This document shows, piece by piece, positions 7,972 through 16,722 of a stretch of DNA of 64,000 nucleotides (position 1 is the first letter of the stretch; each line of letters begins with the position of its first letter). The stretch spans positions 3,010,001 to 3,074,000 of the forward strand of contig NZ_CP029185.2 of NCBI RefSeq assembly GCF_003096015.2. Reading direction: 5' to 3'. The notes beneath the pieces were generated by a model that saw only the letters and a program-made list of their open reading frames with translations, did not search any database and had not been told where the DNA came from. This DNA is from Limnobaculum parvum (GTDB lineage Bacteria > Pseudomonadota > Gammaproteobacteria > Enterobacterales > Enterobacteriaceae). Both the position numbers and the translations under genes were made by a program.

Positions 7972-9122
7972 TCAAGTATTCCCGGACTCCAACTTAAGTT
8001 GTTCTGCAATCATTGGCGGTAATCCACCATTAAAAGCATGTGGTCGCCTTTGATTATAATATTCTAACAAGTAACGGCTTATATCTGATTTCGCTTGCAT
8101 CAGATTGTGATAACCCGTTTCCGGAACCCATTCTGTTTTTAAACTTCTGAACAAGCGTTCTGTCGGCGCATTATCCCAACAGTTACCCCGACGACTCATA
8201 CTTTGCGTTATCTGATAACGCCACAACCTTTGTCTGAAGGCCCGTGCTGTGTACTGGCAACCCTGATCTGAGTGGAGCATCACTCCTTTAGGTTTGCCAC
8301 GATGTTGCCAGGCCATATCCAGAGCTTTAATCGCTAACCCTGCATCCGCTTTATCTGATAAAGCATAACCAATAACCTTTCGGGCATATAAATCAAGTAC
8401 CACTGCAAGGTAAATCCAGCACCCAGACCAGATATAAGTAATGTCGCTCGTCCATACCTGATTAGGTCTGGACGGGATAAAATCACGACCCAGTATATTA
8501 CTTATCTCCGGACGTTCTATTGTCACAGGCTTATAGCGATGTGAACCCGGCTGTTTACTTTGTAACTGCGCTTCTGCCATCAGTCGTCTCACTTTAAAGC
8601 GACCAATCACTATCTTTTCCTGACGCAGCATGCCAACAATAGTTCGACTACCGGCTGAGCCCCGACTCTGTTTAAAAAGACTGACAACATGCTGACGAAG
8701 CCGCCCCCGCTCCTTATTCACCGTTCTGGATTGGGTGTCATAGAAAGTCGATTTGGAGATATCAAATAATGAGCAGAGCAGCCGGGTTGAGTAACGCTCA
8801 CTTAATTGGGCTGTCAGCTCATATTTTTGAATTCGTCCGACATTAAGAGAGCGGTAGCCTTTTTTAAAATTTCCTTTTCTAATTCAAGGTGTTTTATTCG
8901 TTTCTCCAGAGCCTGAATACGTTGTTGCTCCGCGGTTAAGGCTTGGGTAGTTGGAGTGACACCTTGCTGCTCATATTTCAGTTGTCTTACCCAGCGACGC
9001 ATCGCTGTTTCACCAACCCCCATTGCTCTGCAAGCTTCAGTCGTGCTATAGCCATGCTCAACAACCAGTGCAGCTGCTTCACGTTTAAACTCTGGGGTAA
9101 AATGTCGACGTTCTTTTATCAT
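7972..9122 (-). CDS. IS3-family transposase OrfAB (via -1 frameshift)
   Basis: The fused transposase cuts and joins the element's ends. OrfA (102 codons) reaches the slippery A-AAA-AAG at 8865-8859; a -1 shift enters the orfB frame, which runs open to 7972. The orfB part has the DDE integrase core: TSDITYIW, LHSDQGCQY and NCWDNAPTERLF supply Asp, Asp and Glu. The family normally makes active transposase by this shift. A GTG at 8721 could be taken as an orfB start, but the orfB frame is open upstream to the slip site and that part still encodes IS3-like sequence (LSERYSTRLLCSLFDISKS), so 8721 is unlikely to be the true boundary. Confidence 0.88.
8814..9122 (-). CDS. IS3-family OrfA
   Basis: A 102-residue protein with an N-terminal helix-turn-helix (HFTPEFKREAAALVVEHG to ETAMRRWVRQL) and a C-terminal leucine-zipper-like coiled coil (ALEKRIKHLELEKEILKK). 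It is the unshifted product of the transposase frame, and in this family it binds the terminal repeats and moderates transposition. It ends just after the slippery site. I place it near the IS3/IS51-type groups from the HTH sequence; the exact group is uncertain. Confidence 0.88.
   Translation of the reverse strand: MIKERRHFTPEFKREAAALVVEHGYSTTEACRAMGVGETAMRRWVRQLKYEQQGVTPTTQALTAEQQRIQALEKRIKHLELEKEILKKATALLMSDEFKNMS
8859..8865 (-). other. Programmed -1 frameshift site (A6G)
   Basis: On the minus strand the heptamer A-AAA-AAG lies in the required X-XXY-YYZ phase of orfA, whose codons here are TTA-AAA-AAG. After slippage the next codon is GGC, in the frame that continues to the orfB stop. Confidence 0.85.
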
Positions 9123-10040
9123 TATTCACCTCTCTTGATGGTTTGAGTTTACCACCTTAATTGGTGTCCGAGTTTATTAGACCACTACACCGTCGAGATA
9201 AACACTGAACCAAAGGCGGCGAAACTTACACCACCCCAAACCATTCAAAAAGCAGCGGTCAACAATCGGCTGCGCTGGCGCGGGGAGTGCAGAGGGGCGT
9301 TCGCCCCAATGCCCCTCTGCTCGACGCAAACACCACCGTCGAGATAAACACTGAACCAAAGGCGGCGAAACTTACACCACCCCAGACCATTCAAAAAGCG
9401 ACGGCCAACAATCGGCTGCGCTGGCGCGGGGAGTGCAGAGGGGCGTTCGCCCCAATGCCCCTCTGCTCGACGCAAACACCACCGTCGAGATAAACACTGA
9501 ACCAAAGGCGGCGAAACTTACACCACCCCAGACCATTCAAAAAGCGGCGGTCAACAATCGGCTGCGCAGGCGCGGGGAGTGCAGAGGGGCGTTCACCCCA
9601 ATGCCCCTTTGCTCGACGCAAACACCACCGTCGAGATAAACACTGAACCAAAAGCGGCGAAACTTACACCACCCCAGACCATTCAAAAAGCGGCGGTCAA
9701 CAATCGGCTGCGCAGGCGCGGGGAGTGCAGAGGGGCGTTCGCCCCAATGCCCCTTTGCTCGGCGCAAACACCACCGTTGAGATAAACACTGAACCAAAGG
9801 CGGCGAAACTTACACCACCCCAGACCATTCAAAAAGCGGCGGTCAACAATCGGCTGCGCTGGCGCGGGGAGTGCAGAGGGGCGTTCGCCCCAATGCCCCT
9901 CTGCTCGACGCAAACACCACCGTCGAGATAAACACTGAACCAAAGGCGGCGAAACTTACACCACCCCAGACCATTCAAAAAGCGGCGAAACTCACACCGG
10001 ACTCAACAACACCAGCACAAATCCCCACCTTTCCCCCATA

Positions 10041-10072
10041 AAAAAACCGGACAAATGACTTGTCCGGTTTTT
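10041..10072 (-). terminator. Terminator downstream of bax
   Basis: CCGGACAA (10047-10054) pairs with TTGTCCGG (10060-10067), flanked by A6 on one side and T5 on the other, so it could work in both directions. It lies just past the stop codon of the leftward bax gene. Confidence 0.85.
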
Positions 10073-10094
10073 ACATTTCTAAACATCTACTAAC

Positions 10095-10889
10095 CTATGA
10101 TTCACCGTCAGAGACGAGGCTCGATGCGCTTTGCACCTGCTGGATCAACTCTTCATTGTGGTCCAACATTTTGCGTAGAAACTGGTTATACGACGAGCCT
10201 CGTTCAGAGTAGCGTCCCAGTTTATTCACTAAGTGCTCAGCCGTCACGGTATCGCCCTGACTTCTCAGCGCCGCCCGTGAATCACGCAGTTTATCGTAGG
10301 CTGCATGGGTGTTCATATTTAACAAATAGGCGGTGACGGAATCATCTACAGAGTTGTAGGACGAATATCCTTTTACTCCACCTTTGCTATTACAGTCTTT
10401 ATTACCGCAGCGCATACCAAACAAATTATTGTTGGTCTGTGCCAGCTTAGAGGTTCCCCAACCTGACTCTGTTGCTGCCTGAGCAACCACTAAATGAGTC
10501 GGCAAAACATCAACGCGTTTTAACAGCTCATCCCACTTCACCTTCTTGGGATTTGAGGTGCATGTCATACGATAACGACTACAAACCTGCTGTAACTTCG
10601 CGATGTCCTGTGAGCTCCAGCTCTGGGATGAACGCTTTTTTAATAGCCACTCGCGTTCCTGGCGAATTTGACTGTTTTGTTGATCAATAATAGGTACAAC
10701 TGCATTAAGAAATGCTTTTTTCCGCTGAGTGCCGGAAGGGTATTTTCGCAAATCAGGTAGGCTGTCAAGCTTATCATTGAGAGAATACTCTTGATGATTC
10801 ATTGTCCCTGTTGATGCCCAACTGACCGATGAACTCACACTCAAAAAGAAAAACGCTGAACCTATTATCTTTAAAACAAGTGAAGGCAT
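10095..10889 (-). CDS. bax: Bax-like glucosaminidase-domain protein
   Basis: A 264-residue exported protein with a hydrophobic leader (about residues 1-25, ending SSVSWAS) and a C-terminal glucosaminidase (GH73-like) domain, predicted to cleave peptidoglycan glycan strands in the periplasm. The catalytic glutamate is in AATESGWGTSKLAQTNNNLFGM, and YPSGTQRKKAFL aligns with E. coli Bax. Two cysteines in the domain (MRCGNKDCNS) are shared with Bax and may form a disulfide. It is a single gene with its own terminator. Enzymatic activity of the E. coli protein is, to my knowledge, not well described. Confidence 0.85.
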   Translation of the reverse strand: MPSLVLKIIGSAFFFLSVSSSVSWASTGTMNHQEYSLNDKLDSLPDLRKYPSGTQRKKAFLNAVVPIIDQQNSQIRQEREWLLKKRSSQSWSSQDIAKLQQVCSRYRMTCTSNPKKVKWDELLKRVDVLPTHLVVAQAATESGWGTSKLAQTNNNLFGMRCGNKDCNSKGGVKGYSSYNSVDDSVTAYLLNMNTHAAYDKLRDSRAALRSQGDTVTAEHLVNKLGRYSERGSSYNQFLRKMLDHNEELIQQVQSASSLVSDGES

Positions 10890-11327
10890 AAAAACTCCAA
10901 AACTAGTTCACAAAATAATCAGATTTCGATTTAAGAGGGTCGATGATGCAGGAATAAATTGAAAGTAGCAAGTTGTAACAAAAAACGATTATCTCACCAA
11001 AATATCAATTCGACGTGTAATGTTTGGATATAAAAGCACTTTTTCAGCATGAGATGTTACCGATGGCGGTAAAGAATCGACCCAATGTTGGCGGAGGTTG
11101 TACAATTCTACGATTCACCTATGGGTTATCCCACGACTTCATTCCTGCTCAGGCCTTTTAACCGTCAAAAAACCTTTAAGATATATTGACTTATTTCCCT
11201 CGAATTTGAACCACTCTTTCAGCAATACTCCCGATGATACTGTGAGTATTAATATCAAAGAATTTATCGCTAACGAAAGAATAGCGGCCTGTGTACGACC
11301 TCCAACAATGTTATCTGGTTCAAGGTT
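10890..11327. other. Intergenic region between bax and yegT
   Basis: The region carries the divergent promoters of bax and yegT. Frames open on both strands (for example 11098-11421 on plus), but they have no recognisable protein features and one runs into yegT, so I do not call a gene. Confidence 0.5.
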
Positions 11328-11356
11328 TTCATATAAAGGTATTGTAAAGGTATTAT
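11328..11356 (+). promoter_or_regulatory. Candidate yegT promoter
   Basis: TTCATA (11328-11333) and TATTAT (11351-11356) are separated by 17 bases and match the sigma-70 consensus at four and five of six positions. Transcription would start near 11363, leaving a leader of about 55 bases before yegT. Confidence 0.45.
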
Positions 11357-11367
11357 CAAGTGGTATT
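11338..11367 (+). repeat. Triple GGTATT direct repeat over the yegT promoter
   Basis: GGTATT occurs at 11338, 11349 and 11362, steps of 11 and 13 bases, close to one helical turn each. It overlaps the candidate -10 and start site, so it could be the operator of the pathway regulator YegW. That role is inferred. Confidence 0.4.
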
Positions 11368-11417
11368 GTCGTGGCAAGCGAAAACAACCCTACCCAATAT
11401 CGTGAAAGGACTGAAGC

Positions 11418-12689
11418 ATGAATAAAACAATAGCAAAACTCTCATTCATGATGTTCATTGAATGGTTTATATGGGGAGCCTGGTTTGTCCCCCTGTGGCT
11501 TTTCCTGAATTCAAGTGGATTTACCCCTACTGAGATTGGCTGGTCTTATGCCTGTACAGCGATTGCGGCCATTCTCTCCCCTATTTTGGTTGGTTCCATT
11601 ACTGACCGCTTTTTTGCGGCTCAGAAAGTACTGGCCATATTAATGTTTGCCGGAGCCATACTGATGTGGCTGGCAGCACAACAAACTCAGTTCAACACCT
11701 TCTTCCCACTGCTGTTGGCCTATTCATTAACCTATATGCCAACCATCGCGTTAACCAACAGCATTGCGTTCTCCAATGTGGATGATGTGGAACGCCAGTT
11801 TCCTCGCATTCGGGTAATGGGCACTATCGGTTGGATCGCCTCTGGCTTGGTGTGTGGTTTCTTACCCGGAATGCTGGGCTATGGCGATATCTCCGCCAGC
11901 AATATTCCGTTGTTAATTACCGCTGCCAGCTCTGCGCTGCTGGGCGTATTTGCTCTGATGCTGCCAAATACGCCACCGAAGAGTACCGGTAAGATGAGTA
12001 TGAAAGTCATGCTGGGACTGGATGCCCTCGTGCTGTTGAAAGACCGCAACTTTCTGGTGTTCTTCTTCTGTTCATTCCTGTTTGCGATGCCGCTGGCTTT
12101 CTACTATATCTTTGCTAATGGCTATCTGACGGAAGTGGGTATGAAGAATGCCACCGGTTGGATGACCTTGGGCCAGTTTTCTGAAATCTTCTTTATGCTA
12201 GCGCTGCCATTCTTTACCAAACGCTTCGGTATCAAAAAGGTCCTGTTACTTGGCCTGATTACTGCGGCGATTCGCTATGGCTTCTTCGTCTATGGTGGTG
12301 CAGACCATGTCTTCACCTATGGTCTGCTATTCCTCGGTATTTTGCTGCACGGCGTTAGCTACGACTTCTACTATGTTACCGCTTATATTTATGTAGATAA
12401 AAAAGCACCGATACATATGCGCACCGCCGCACAAGGGCTAATTACCCTCTGCTGCCAAGGCTTTGGCAGCCTGTTAGGTTATCGTCTGGGCGGTCAAATG
12501 ATGGAGAAGATGTTTGCCTACGCTGAGCCAGTTAACGGACAGACATTTAACTGGGCGGGTATGTGGGGTTTTGGTGCCATCATGATCGTGATGATTACCC
12601 TCCTGTTTATGCTGTTCTTTAGAGAATCCGACGGCGAAATCAAAACTGTTGCGGTAACACTGCAAGACGCTAAATCAGCCGAAGCATAA
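11418..12689 (+). CDS. yegT: Putative nucleoside transporter YegT (MFS)
   Basis: A 423-residue inner-membrane protein of the nucleoside:H+ symporter group of MFS, near E. coli YegT in length. The N-terminal MFIEWFIWGAWFVPLW and the later GVSYDFYYVTAYIYVDKKAP are hallmarks shared with NupG/XapB-type carriers. It is the first gene of yegT-yegU-yegV, whose other products are an ADP-ribosylglycohydrolase and a sugar kinase, so import of a nucleoside or ribosylated compound is likely, though the substrate is not established. AAAGGA precedes the ATG by a standard distance. Confidence 0.88.
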   Translation: MNKTIAKLSFMMFIEWFIWGAWFVPLWLFLNSSGFTPTEIGWSYACTAIAAILSPILVGSITDRFFAAQKVLAILMFAGAILMWLAAQQTQFNTFFPLLLAYSLTYMPTIALTNSIAFSNVDDVERQFPRIRVMGTIGWIASGLVCGFLPGMLGYGDISASNIPLLITAASSALLGVFALMLPNTPPKSTGKMSMKVMLGLDALVLLKDRNFLVFFFCSFLFAMPLAFYYIFANGYLTEVGMKNATGWMTLGQFSEIFFMLALPFFTKRFGIKKVLLLGLITAAIRYGFFVYGGADHVFTYGLLFLGILLHGVSYDFYYVTAYIYVDKKAPIHMRTAAQGLITLCCQGFGSLLGYRLGGQMMEKMFAYAEPVNGQTFNWAGMWGFGAIMIVMITLLFMLFFRESDGEIKTVAVTLQDAKSAEA

Positions 12690-12764
12690 TCGTTATGTTT
12701 TATCCACCGCGGTCTTCCATCAGTGAATTCCGCGGTACAGCAATAAAGTCACTATTAAGGATTT

Positions 12765-13787
12765 ATGATGAATAAAGAGAACCGCATTTTAGGCGCCTTC
12801 TATGGCCAGGCTTTGGGCGATGCGATGGGGATGCCCTCGGAGTTGTGGCCTCGTTCTCGGGTCAAATCCTACTTTGGCTGGATAGATCGCTTTTTACCGG
12901 GTCCGGCAGAAAATAACGCCGCCTGCTATTTTAACACCGCCGAATTTACCGATGACACCTCAATGGCTCTGGCGCTAGCGGATGCCATTATTGAGTGCAA
13001 AGGGGAAATTGAACCCGCGGTTATCGGCCGTAATATTATGCGTTGGGCAGAGAAGTTCGATGCCTTTAATAAGAATGTGCTAGGGCCGACGTCCAAAATT
13101 GCGTTGAATGCCATTAAGCAAGGTACCCCCATTGAACAGTTAGAGAATAATGGCGTTACCAACGGTGCGGCAATGCGGGTTTCTCCTCTTGGCTGCCTAC
13201 TGCCAGTTCACTCACTGGATGATTTTATCGCCGATGTAGCAAAAGCGTCCAGCCCAACCCACAAATCTGATGTGGCGATTGCCGGTGCCGTGGCAATTGC
13301 TTGGGCGATCTCTAAAGCTATCGATGGTGTTAGTTGGTCGCAAATTTGCGATCGGCTTCCTGATGTTGCCAAAGCAGCACAGGAAAAGCATATCACGACC
13401 TTTAGCGCTTCAATGGCAGCCAGAATCGAGCTGGCGTTACACACAGCCAGACAAGCCGAAGACGTTGAGCAAGGAATGGAACAGATTTACCATTTGGTGG
13501 GAGCCGGTACCAGCACCATTGAGTCAGTACCTGCCGCCATCGCGATGGTTGAACTGGCACAAACCGATCCTAACCGCTGCGCCATTCTATGTGCTAACCT
13601 CGGCGGCGATACGGATACCATTGGCGCAATGGCAACGGCAATTTGCGGAGCCTTACACGGAATTGAACGCATTGACCCGCAGCTAAAACAGCAGTTGGAT
13701 CAGGCCAATCAGTTAGATTTTACCCGCTACAGCCAAGCCTTTATCCAGCTTCGCCATCAGAGGGAGTCCGCTTATGCACGCCGCTGA
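12765..13787 (+). CDS. yegU: ADP-ribosylglycohydrolase family protein YegU
   Basis: A cytosolic 340-residue protein of the DraG/ADP-ribosylglycohydrolase family, which hydrolyses N- or O-glycosidic bonds of ADP-ribose or related ribosides at a two-magnesium centre. Metal-binding motifs are visible: GDAMGMPSE near the start, TDDTSMALALA near residue 65 and GGDTDTIGAMA near 285. With a nucleoside-type transporter before it and a PfkB kinase after it, the likely job is to split an imported riboside so the sugar can be phosphorylated; this is inferred. Its end overlaps yegV by 14 bases, so the two are translationally coupled. AAGGA precedes a double ATG, and either may start. Confidence 0.87.
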   Translation: MMNKENRILGAFYGQALGDAMGMPSELWPRSRVKSYFGWIDRFLPGPAENNAACYFNTAEFTDDTSMALALADAIIECKGEIEPAVIGRNIMRWAEKFDAFNKNVLGPTSKIALNAIKQGTPIEQLENNGVTNGAAMRVSPLGCLLPVHSLDDFIADVAKASSPTHKSDVAIAGAVAIAWAISKAIDGVSWSQICDRLPDVAKAAQEKHITTFSASMAARIELALHTARQAEDVEQGMEQIYHLVGAGTSTIESVPAAIAMVELAQTDPNRCAILCANLGGDTDTIGAMATAICGALHGIERIDPQLKQQLDQANQLDFTRYSQAFIQLRHQRESAYARR

Positions 13788-14754
13788 ACTTAAAAGCCGA
13801 CTTCCATCGTTAACCAATCAACGCCCCATCTGCGTCATTGGTGCTGCGGTGATCGATGTGATTGCCGATGCCTACTCACTGCCCCATCGGGGCAGTGATA
13901 TTGAACTGCATCAGCAAGGTGTCAATGTGGGTGGCTGTGCGCTGAACATCGCCATCACCCTGCATCGATTAGGGCTCACCTCCCTTAATGCCTTGCCGAT
14001 GGGCCAAGGGATCTGGGCCGATATCATCCGTAAAACGCTGGGTGAAAAAGGCATCGTTTCAGCACTCGAAACCGACAAAGGCGATAACGGCTGGTGTCTG
14101 GCATTGGTCGAACCCGACGGTGAACGCACCTTCCTGTCCGTGAGTGGCGTAGAAAACCAGTGGGACAGACAAACTCTGAATAGCCTTAAACTACAGCCTG
14201 ATACATTGATCTATCTCTCAGGCTATCAATTAGCCTCCGCCACCGGCGAAGTGTTAATTGACTGGCTGGAATCATTAGAAACCGGCATGGCGCTTTTCAT
14301 CGATTTTGGTCCACGTATTGAAGATATATCAGAGCAGCAATTAGCTCGCCTGATGGCCCTCAAGCCAATGGTCTCTCTCAACCGCCAAGAAGCCGAACTG
14401 ATGGATGCCAGAATAGCCGGTCATACCTCCGTTCTGAGTGCGGATACGTTGGCTGAAGATTGGTACAGCCGTTATGGCTGTCCATTAATCATTCGGGTCG
14501 ATAAAGAAGGTGCCTGTTACCACGACGGTAAACAAAAAGGCTGGGCCAAACCCTTCCCTGCTCAGGTAGTCGACACCATCGGCGCAGGCGATAGCCACGC
14601 CGGCGGAGTCCTCGCCGCCCTCTCCTCTGGTTGGTCACTGGCTGATGCCGTCACACTGGGTAATGCGGTGGCTTCTTACGTCGTCAGCCACCGCGGCGGC
14701 GACTGCGCGCCATCGGTCAGTGAGTTATCGGAATATCTAGATCGGCACATTTAA
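13774..14754 (+). CDS. yegV: PfkB-family sugar kinase YegV
   Basis: A cytosolic 326-residue ribokinase-like enzyme predicted to phosphorylate a sugar or nucleoside with ATP. The N-terminal motif GGCALNIAITLHRLG and the C-terminal PfkB signature DTIGAGDSHAGG, with its catalytic aspartate, are intact. It overlaps yegU by 14 bases and ends the operon. E. coli YegV is about the same length and is not characterised in detail. No clear terminator follows; the next feature is a family B repeat. Confidence 0.88.
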   Translation: MHAAELKSRLPSLTNQRPICVIGAAVIDVIADAYSLPHRGSDIELHQQGVNVGGCALNIAITLHRLGLTSLNALPMGQGIWADIIRKTLGEKGIVSALETDKGDNGWCLALVEPDGERTFLSVSGVENQWDRQTLNSLKLQPDTLIYLSGYQLASATGEVLIDWLESLETGMALFIDFGPRIEDISEQQLARLMALKPMVSLNRQEAELMDARIAGHTSVLSADTLAEDWYSRYGCPLIIRVDKEGACYHDGKQKGWAKPFPAQVVDTIGAGDSHAGGVLAALSSGWSLADAVTLGNAVASYVVSHRGGDCAPSVSELSEYLDRHI

Positions 14755-14799
14755 GTTCTGAATCTTTAAGTCCTTGGCCTTCCGTTCTTGCTCTTTGGT

Positions 14800-15010
14800 T
14801 ATTGGCCTTTGCCCTTATCAAAGAGTACTGGAATTCAGCCGACAACTGAGAAGTGCTGGCCCAAAGGGCCGAGCCTCATGGATGAGGCGAGTACTCCGGC
14901 TCTGCGCCGCTGCGTAAGCCCGAACGAAGGCGGAGGGAAGTCACCTAAGCGACCTGAATTCGTGTGCGAAAGCGCGGGATTGTCAAGAGGGCTCGGCCAC
15001 GTGCACCACT
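14800..15010 (+). repeat. Family B intergenic repeat, copy 1
   Basis: The unit opens with a CCTTTGCCCTT motif and AAAGAGTACTGGAATTCAG. It contains hairpins GGCCC-AAA-GGGCC (14858-14870) and GCCTCAT-GG-ATGAGGC (14873-14888) and the block CGAACGAAGG, and continues past GACCTGAATTCGTGTGCGAA. GAATTCAG (14831-14838) can pair with CTGAATTC (14954-14961), making an outer stem. It fills the gap between the convergent yegV and yegW genes. Confidence 0.8.
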
Positions 15011-15062
15011 GCTAATTCACACACAACACTACTGGTGGATGAAATCTTCTCAAGACCAAAAA

Positions 15063-15809
15063 CTATTCTTCAGAAACAAAAACATACATATCACTACGAC
15101 ACAAATTAATACTATACTCAATCGGTCGGTTCAAATGGTCAAACGCCAGTTGCTTAATCACCAACACCGGTACGGCATCATCCAGTTTAATATGTGACTG
15201 AAACTCAACATCCGGCATACGGGCGCTAACTTTGCTTTTAGTTCGCTGAGGAATTATGTTCTGGCTGCGGAAGTAGTCATACAGCGACATACCAATATCA
15301 TCGGCATTGTTAATCAACGCCACCGGAACATAGGACTCTTCGATAGAAACCGGGTCTTCATCCACGTAACGAATCCGCTTTAGCATAAAGACCTGACTGC
15401 CAGCCGAAATTTTTAACTGCTCGGCGACGTCATCAGGACAGTTCACGATGCTTTTATTAATCCACAGGGTATTTGGCGTTTTTCCCCGCAACGCCACCTG
15501 CTGAGAGAAACCCTTGGCTTCTTTCAATGAATATTCAAACTTATCGTTGATTTGGGTACCAAAACCGCGGGAGCGAATAACGACCCCTTGTTCATCCAGC
15601 ATCTCCATGGCTTTGCGCACCGTAATTCGAGACACCCCGGTTAACTGACTTAAGTCGCGTTCCCCCGGTAGAATATTTCCCGGTGGCAATATGCCAGTAC
15701 GCACTGCCATTTTGACCGTTTCAGCAAACTTCAGGTATAGCGGCGTATTATCTGACTCTGCAATACGCTCACAGAGTTGTTTAATCAGCGTCGAGTGTGT
15801 GTCATTCAT
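15063..15809 (-). CDS. yegW: GntR/HutC-family transcriptional regulator YegW
   Basis: A 248-residue regulator with an N-terminal winged helix (about 20-90, including LPGERDLSQLTGVSRITVRKA) and a C-terminal UTRA effector domain ending SDMYVFVSEE. It faces the yegTUV operon and probably controls it in response to a pathway metabolite. An upstream in-frame ATG at 15872 would give 269 residues, but TATAAT lies only three bases before it, so transcription would begin at or after that codon. The start at 15809 (MNDTHSTLIKQL) matches the E. coli N-terminus and length. Confidence 0.9.
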   Translation of the reverse strand: MNDTHSTLIKQLCERIAESDNTPLYLKFAETVKMAVRTGILPPGNILPGERDLSQLTGVSRITVRKAMEMLDEQGVVIRSRGFGTQINDKFEYSLKEAKGFSQQVALRGKTPNTLWINKSIVNCPDDVAEQLKISAGSQVFMLKRIRYVDEDPVSIEESYVPVALINNADDIGMSLYDYFRSQNIIPQRTKSKVSARMPDVEFQSHIKLDDAVPVLVIKQLAFDHLNRPIEYSINLCRSDMYVFVSEE

Positions 15810-15875
15810 CTCAGTTAGCCCACAATAAGCAATTGAAAAATAATAAGTTGCTATTTTTTCAGTTGAAGTCATTCC

Positions 15876-15881
15876 ATTATA
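15876..15881 (-). promoter_or_regulatory. Perfect -10 element of the yegW promoter
   Basis: TATAAT on the minus strand predicts a start site near 15869, giving a leader of about 60 bases before the chosen start codon. The -35 region is poor. Position and sequence argue against the longer yegW frame. Confidence 0.6.
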
Positions 15882-15949
15882 CCCACTCTGATTTTATCGG
15901 CATGCTTTTATTCACACCATCGCCCCCTGATTGAGAAAATGGTTTCATC

Positions 15950-16555
15950 GTGCTATTTCTGTCAGCCTATGGGATATTGTCAGGGAACGCTATGGAACTG
16001 GATGAGATATGGGGATGCCGGGTATTGGGTACCGATAAGCCGCGTTTCTATACTGACTGGGCGGAACAGCAATTAGCCAATGGCTCGGAATCTGAAGCTA
16101 TATTGATATTGGCAAGTCTAGGGCTTGATCAACAGTTAGACCGTCAGGAAGTTGAGTTTTATTTTCAACGCTATATAGAAAATATTGGAATTACATCGTC
16201 GTCTCCAGCTATCAGCCTAACCAACTATGCAAAAGTGCTGTGTCACAAAATTATTTCATCAACTATTTCTCCCGAAGAGGGAGTACATCTTCTTTCTGAA
16301 TTCAATGGTAAGACGGAAGAACATTCTCCTGCCTATATTATATGGAGTGACCTAGAAGAGGAGTTAACCCGATTTGAAATGGGAGAAGGATACTATTGTT
16401 GGTATGCCATAACTGCTGAAAATAAAAACTCATATATCATTGATACTGCAAAACAATTTCCAATTTTATTGGAATCAAAACTGCCTGATAATTTTTTGAT
16501 ATGTCTTATTGTCCCCAATGTACCTGTGCCGGAATACCGGAGAAAAAGCGGATAA
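15950..16555 (+). CDS. Protein of unknown function, first gene of a four-gene operon
   Basis: A soluble-looking protein of up to 201 residues that I do not recognise. The N-terminal half (FYTDWAEQQLANGSESEAILILASLGL) looks helical and repeat-like. The first 14 residues are hydrophobic and may be an artefact of the first ATG; the in-frame ATG at 15992 (MELDEIWGCRVLG) is an equally good start. Its end overlaps the next frame by 55 bases. The gene is more AT-rich than the two enzyme genes downstream and has rarer codons, which suggests a different history. It is divergent from yegW. Confidence 0.6.
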   Translation: MLFLSAYGILSGNAMELDEIWGCRVLGTDKPRFYTDWAEQQLANGSESEAILILASLGLDQQLDRQEVEFYFQRYIENIGITSSSPAISLTNYAKVLCHKIISSTISPEEGVHLLSEFNGKTEEHSPAYIIWSDLEEELTRFEMGEGYYCWYAITAENKNSYIIDTAKQFPILLESKLPDNFLICLIVPNVPVPEYRRKSG

Positions 16556-16722
16556 CTAAATCCGAGGCGATTAAAAAAGCACTCCACATCGTATTCAATC
16601 TTGATTATGTCACTGTTCAGGTATGCCCTCGCTGTCACTCTGAAGAACTCATTTCTATGCGGCTTTATCGGGGCAGAGAGTTATGGCTAAAAACCAATCA
16701 GCAACCGAGCGTGAATTTATGA
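16501..16722 (+). CDS. Small zinc-ribbon protein
   Basis: A 73-residue protein with two CPxC knuckles, CPQC near the N-terminus and CPRC near residue 43, which together would bind one zinc ion. The fold is a zinc ribbon; the partner is unknown. The ATG is the first possible start after an in-frame stop at 16489-16491 and has no good ribosome site, so it probably depends on translation of the overlapping upstream gene. Its TGA overlaps the next gene's ATG as ATGA (16719-16722), a typical coupling signal that supports the frame being real. Confidence 0.55.
   Translation: MSYCPQCTCAGIPEKKRITKSEAIKKALHIVFNLDYVTVQVCPRCHSEELISMRLYRGRELWLKTNQQPSVNL

Larger units (their letters stand above)
7964..9189 (-). 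mobile_element. Intact IS3-family insertion sequence (1226 bp)
   Basis: The ends match as inverted repeats: each begins TGTAGTGGTC, with ten less conserved bases before GGAC-N-CCAA. CCG flanks both sides (7961-7963 and 9190-9192), a three-base target duplication typical of this family. Inside are overlapping orfA and orfB with a slippery A6G. The target is a CACCACCGTCGAG segment of the 146-bp repeat. All parts are intact and the target duplication is exact, which suggests a young, possibly active insertion. Confidence 0.93.
7877..9987 (+). repeat. 146-bp tandem repeat array, about six units, split by an IS
   Basis: Units recur with a period of exactly 146 bases, for example from 9287 to 9433, 9579 and 9725, with few substitutions. 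Without the IS and one target copy the array is about 880 bases, close to six units. Each unit holds arms GCAGAGGGGC and GCCCCTCTGC (9289-9298 and 9311-9320 in one unit) around a smaller hairpin, GGGGCG-TT-CGCCCC. Short open frames run through it on both strands, but 146 is not a multiple of three and the frame shifts in each unit, so the array is not coding. The edges are approximate. Confidence 0.9.

Noticed and set aside
9177..9943. A series of open frames of 60-86 codons on both strands across the 146-bp units
   Set aside because: They are created by the repeat itself. Period 146 shifts frame each unit and there are no ribosome sites or protein features.
7877..9987. Possible CRISPR array
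   Set aside because: The whole 146-base unit repeats with no unique spacers, and there are no cas genes.
11098..11421. 107-codon frame ending at the yegT start
   Set aside because: No recognisable protein features or ribosome site; it covers the predicted yegT promoter.
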